From CAZVYS01 sp964630755 (GTDB lineage: Bacteria; Patescibacteriota; Microgenomatia; UBA1400; CG1-02-47-37): a stretch of 64,000 nucleotides of DNA. The position numbers and the translations under genes are program-made. Positions 62,127 to 64,000 of this stretch are shown here, piece after piece; the stretch's first letter is position 1; the number at the start of each line of letters is the position of its first letter. Under the pieces are notes generated by a model. It had not been told where the DNA came from. It made no database searches and saw nothing but the letters and a program-made list of their open reading frames with translations. The stretch spans positions 1 through 64,000 of the forward strand of contig CAZVYS010000002.1 in NCBI GenBank assembly GCA_964630755.1. The letters are read 5' to 3'.

Positions 62127-64000
62127 ATGAAACTAAACCTAAACCTTGCCAAGAAAAAACCAAAACAACCCCAACCTCCTGCCAATAACTTAGGGGTGAA
62201 TACCCCTAAAACAGCTAAAAATACTAGCAAGGTTCACCCCGCGAATGCGGGGCAGCAACCAACCCCTAATAAAAAACCAACTACTCCAAGTCCTCAAGCA
62301 CCCTCCACTGCTCAAGCTCAATTTTCAAAAGGCGTTTCCTCAGTCAAAGACATCATTGCCCCTGGCGCCCTAGAAATAGATTTTAACTATCAAAAAATCG
62401 GCAATGTCTACTTCCGCACTCTTTTTGTCTCTGGCTACCCCAGATTCGTTAATGCCAACTGGTTGGCCCCCTTAATCAACTTTGGACACTCCTTAAGTGT
62501 TGCTATGTACATCTACCCCATCGAGGGCCGAGGCCTAATGGATGACCTTCGTCGAAAAGTCGGCGAAATGGAAGCCGAAATCCAGTCTGATGTTGACCGC
62601 GGTCGCATCGCTGACGTCTCTACCCGAGTTAAGCTCGAGGATGCCAAAAAACTTCAGGAGCAACTAGCTAAAGGCTCCGAGCGCTTCTTTCAATTTGGGT
62701 TATACATCACTCTCTCAGCCAAATCTGTTGCCGAGCTTAACAAAACCACTCAAGCTGTCCAGTCTACCCTCGGCTCTCTCATGATTATCGCTAAATCAGC
62801 CAGCCTACAAATTGAACAAGCTTTTAAAACCACCCTCCCCCTTGCCCAGGACAGACTCATGATCACTAGAAACATGGACACCACCAGCCTAGCCACCACC
62901 TTTCCTTTTACTTCTTCTGAACTAACTCAGAATCAAGGAGTTTTATACGGCATTAACCAACACAATAGCTCTCTAATTATCTTAGACCGCTTTTCTTTAG
63001 AAAATGCCAACTCTGTTATTTTCGCCAAGTCCGGTGCTGGAAAAAGTATTGCTGGCCATGAGCCAGTACTCTACGATAACGGTTCTGGACCCCGACTATC
63101 ACCTATTGGACCGCTTATTAACCAACTCATTAAACAAAAAGGGGCTCAAAAAATTGACCATGAAATGGAAGGAGTTACTAATCCCCAGCTCAAAGTCTTC
63201 ACCTTTGATAAAAACCTAAAAGGCCAGTGGGCTAAAGTCACTGTCGCCGCCAGAAAAAAAGCCCCCAAGAAACTCTACCGCTTTACCACCTCTTCTGGTC
63301 GACAAATAACAACCACCGCCGATCATAATCTTGTCATTCTTAAAAAAGGCCGAGTCATTACTTCCCGTGGAGACCAAGTTAAAATTAACGACTTTATCCC
63401 AATTCCTCGCCACCTTCACATTTCTGCCACTCAACCAGGCACCCTAAACCTGCTTAAATTATTAAGCCACTCGCCAAAAGTTTATGTCTATTTCGCCAAC
63501 TCAGTCATTAAGGCTCATTACCAAGCTTTAAAATCTCAAACAATTAATCCAAAATACGATCGCTACCTTTATAAATATGCCCAAAGTCGACCAATTCCCA
63601 TTAAATACTTTACTCAACTGCTTAAAAAAATCCAACAACCCCTCAACCAAGCTCAGCTAACCAAAATTAGGCTTGGCTCAAGAATCTATCAACCCAACAC
63701 CTCCCTTGCAACCTCAATTAAAATCACCCCTTGCTTATCCAAGTTAATTGGATATTATCTAGCCGAAGGTGGTTCAACCAAAAACTTTCTTCACATCACC
63801 CAGTTAAACCCTAATGTCAGAAAAGACATCCAGTCTTGCTTAAAAAAACTCGGCTGGGCCTATTTTACTACTCCTCATGGCATTAGAATTGGTTCTAGAA
63901 TTATTGTTGCTTTATTTAAGGCTTTAAAACTAGGTGTCTCTGCTCAAACTAAAGCCATTCCCACCGCTTTTTATCAACAACCCCTTAAACTTATTGGCCT
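62127..64000 (+). CDS. VirB4-type secretion ATPase with intein (3' end outside window)
   Basis: 624 complete codons, open to the window end. It begins with a translated doublet, then a VirB4 N-domain (KDIIAPGALEIDFNYQKIGNVYFRTLFVSGYPRFV, and LMDDLRRKVGEMEAEIQSDVDRG). At residues 300-307 the P-loop AKSGAGKS appears, but the sequence then becomes an intein. Ser307 starts SIAGHEPVLYDNG (block A). TTTADHNLVIL is block B. LSKLIGYYLAEGG is a LAGLIDADG endonuclease motif (about 63741-63775). The C-terminal intein half and the rest of VirB4 lie beyond the edge. Confidence 0.85.
   Translation, partial: MKLNLNLAKKKPKQPQPPANNLGVNTPKTAKNTSKVHPANAGQQPTPNKKPTTPSPQAPSTAQAQFSKGVSSVKDIIAPGALEIDFNYQKIGNVYFRTLFVSGYPRFVNANWLAPLINFGHSLSVAMYIYPIEGRGLMDDLRRKVGEMEAEIQSDVDRGRIADVSTRVKLEDAKKLQEQLAKGSERFFQFGLYITLSAKSVAELNKTTQAVQSTLGSLMIIAKSASLQIEQAFKTTLPLAQDRLMITRNMDTTSLATTFPFTSSELTQNQGVLYGINQHNSSLIILDRFSLENANSVIFAKSGAGKSIAGHEPVLYDNGSGPRLSPIGPLINQLIKQKGAQKIDHEMEGVTNPQLKVFTFDKNLKGQWAKVTVAARKKAPKKLYRFTTSSGRQITTTADHNLVILKKGRVITSRGDQVKINDFIPIPRHLHISATQPGTLNLLKLLSHSPKVYVYFANSVIKAHYQALKSQTINPKYDRYLYKYAQSRPIPIKYFTQLLKKIQQPLNQAQLTKIRLGSRIYQPNTSLATSIKITPCLSKLIGYYLAEGGSTKNFLHITQLNPNVRKDIQSCLKKLGWAYFTTPHGIRIGSRIIVALFKALKLGVSAQTKAIPTAFYQQPLKLIG
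62181..62252. repeat. Palindromic doublet, copy 2 of an identical pair
   Basis: Hairpins at 62190-62209 and 62237-62252. It encodes residues about 19-42 of VirB4 in the same frame as the other + strand copies (NNLGVNTPKTAKN). Confidence 0.9.
63045..64000 (+). mobile_element. LAGLIDADG intein in the VirB4 P-loop (partial)
   Basis: The insertion point is within GAGK-S, the usual intein site of P-loop ATPases. Block A, block B (with the T and H of TxxH) and the first LAGLIDADG helix are visible. The second endonuclease motif and the HN splice end are not in the window. Confidence 0.8.

Noticed and set aside
5496..62252. Repeats as CRISPR
   Set aside because: Copies are dispersed over 57 kb, stems vary, linkers are short and not spacer-like, and no cas genes are present.
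1..64000. UGA recoding as in Gracilibacteria
   Set aside because: UGA ends many genes, including several ATGA overlaps in well-conserved operons.

Overview
This window most likely comes from a Patescibacteria (Candidate Phyla Radiation) genome, probably of the Microgenomates type. That assignment is an inference from gene content: a PrgI/VirB4 locus with many small two-helix VirB2-like pilins, small CxxC zinc-ribbon proteins, a PPM-like/beta-propeller membrane protein and a group I intron in a tRNA. UGA acts as a normal stop (several ATGA start/stop overlaps), so the code is standard bacterial. The + strand is visibly poor in G and rich in C and T throughout, so genes on the two strands have very different codon use. 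There is no sign of a skew switch, origin or terminus. One run of 10 Ns marks an assembly gap at 43761-43770.

Layout. 1-12 kb: membrane prenyltransferase, anchored glycoside-hydrolase-like protein, large secreted beta-helix protein with a small HTH regulator, FkbM methyltransferase, PLD-family enzyme, GT2 glycosyltransferase, alpha/beta hydrolase and small unknowns. 12.4-13.2 kb: remnant of a serine recombinase abutting tRNA-Asn(GUU), which is split by a 216-nt group I intron. 13.2-21.6 kb: rpoD, dnaG, NUDIX, six tRNAs in all including all four serine isoacceptors needed, an archaeal-type CoaD/dephospho-CoA-kinase fusion, comF, tmRNA, an HTH-PRTase regulator and smpB. 21.7-27.4 kb: cell-envelope proteins (PPM-like/propeller, PH-domain, SpoIID) and two pilin-like proteins. 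27.4-34.5 kb: uppS, then a convergent operon with all six enzymes of a mevalonate pathway plus a DUF35 partner. 34.5-35.4 kb: ECF sigma factor. 35.4-64 kb: a large type-IV-secretion-like locus with ten tandem pilin-like genes, lysozyme/LytM proteins, a Clp-type AAA+ ATPase, an HExxH membrane protease, a VirB6-like channel, giant unknown proteins of 1252, 622 and 1402 residues, PrgI, and VirB4. VirB4 carries an intein in its P-loop and runs off the window end.

The genes fit together as an envelope-building region. The mevalonate operon makes isopentenyl diphosphate, UppS and UbiA use polyprenyl diphosphates, and glycan- and phospholipid-modifying enzymes sit nearby. The T4SS-like locus supplies surface pili or a secretion channel together with peptidoglycan-cutting enzymes.

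The most unusual signal is a family of short palindromic elements. Most are pairs of hairpins, often with a GAAT loop, scattered through the window and inserted in frame inside protein genes, where they are translated. Stem changes between copies are compensated. They resemble in principle the Rickettsia palindromic elements. Other notable points are the P-loop intein, the tRNA-Asn intron, a tmRNA with a 35-residue tag, the pilin expansion, and many promoters whose -10 box lies 6-8 nt before the ATG, which implies leaderless mRNAs.
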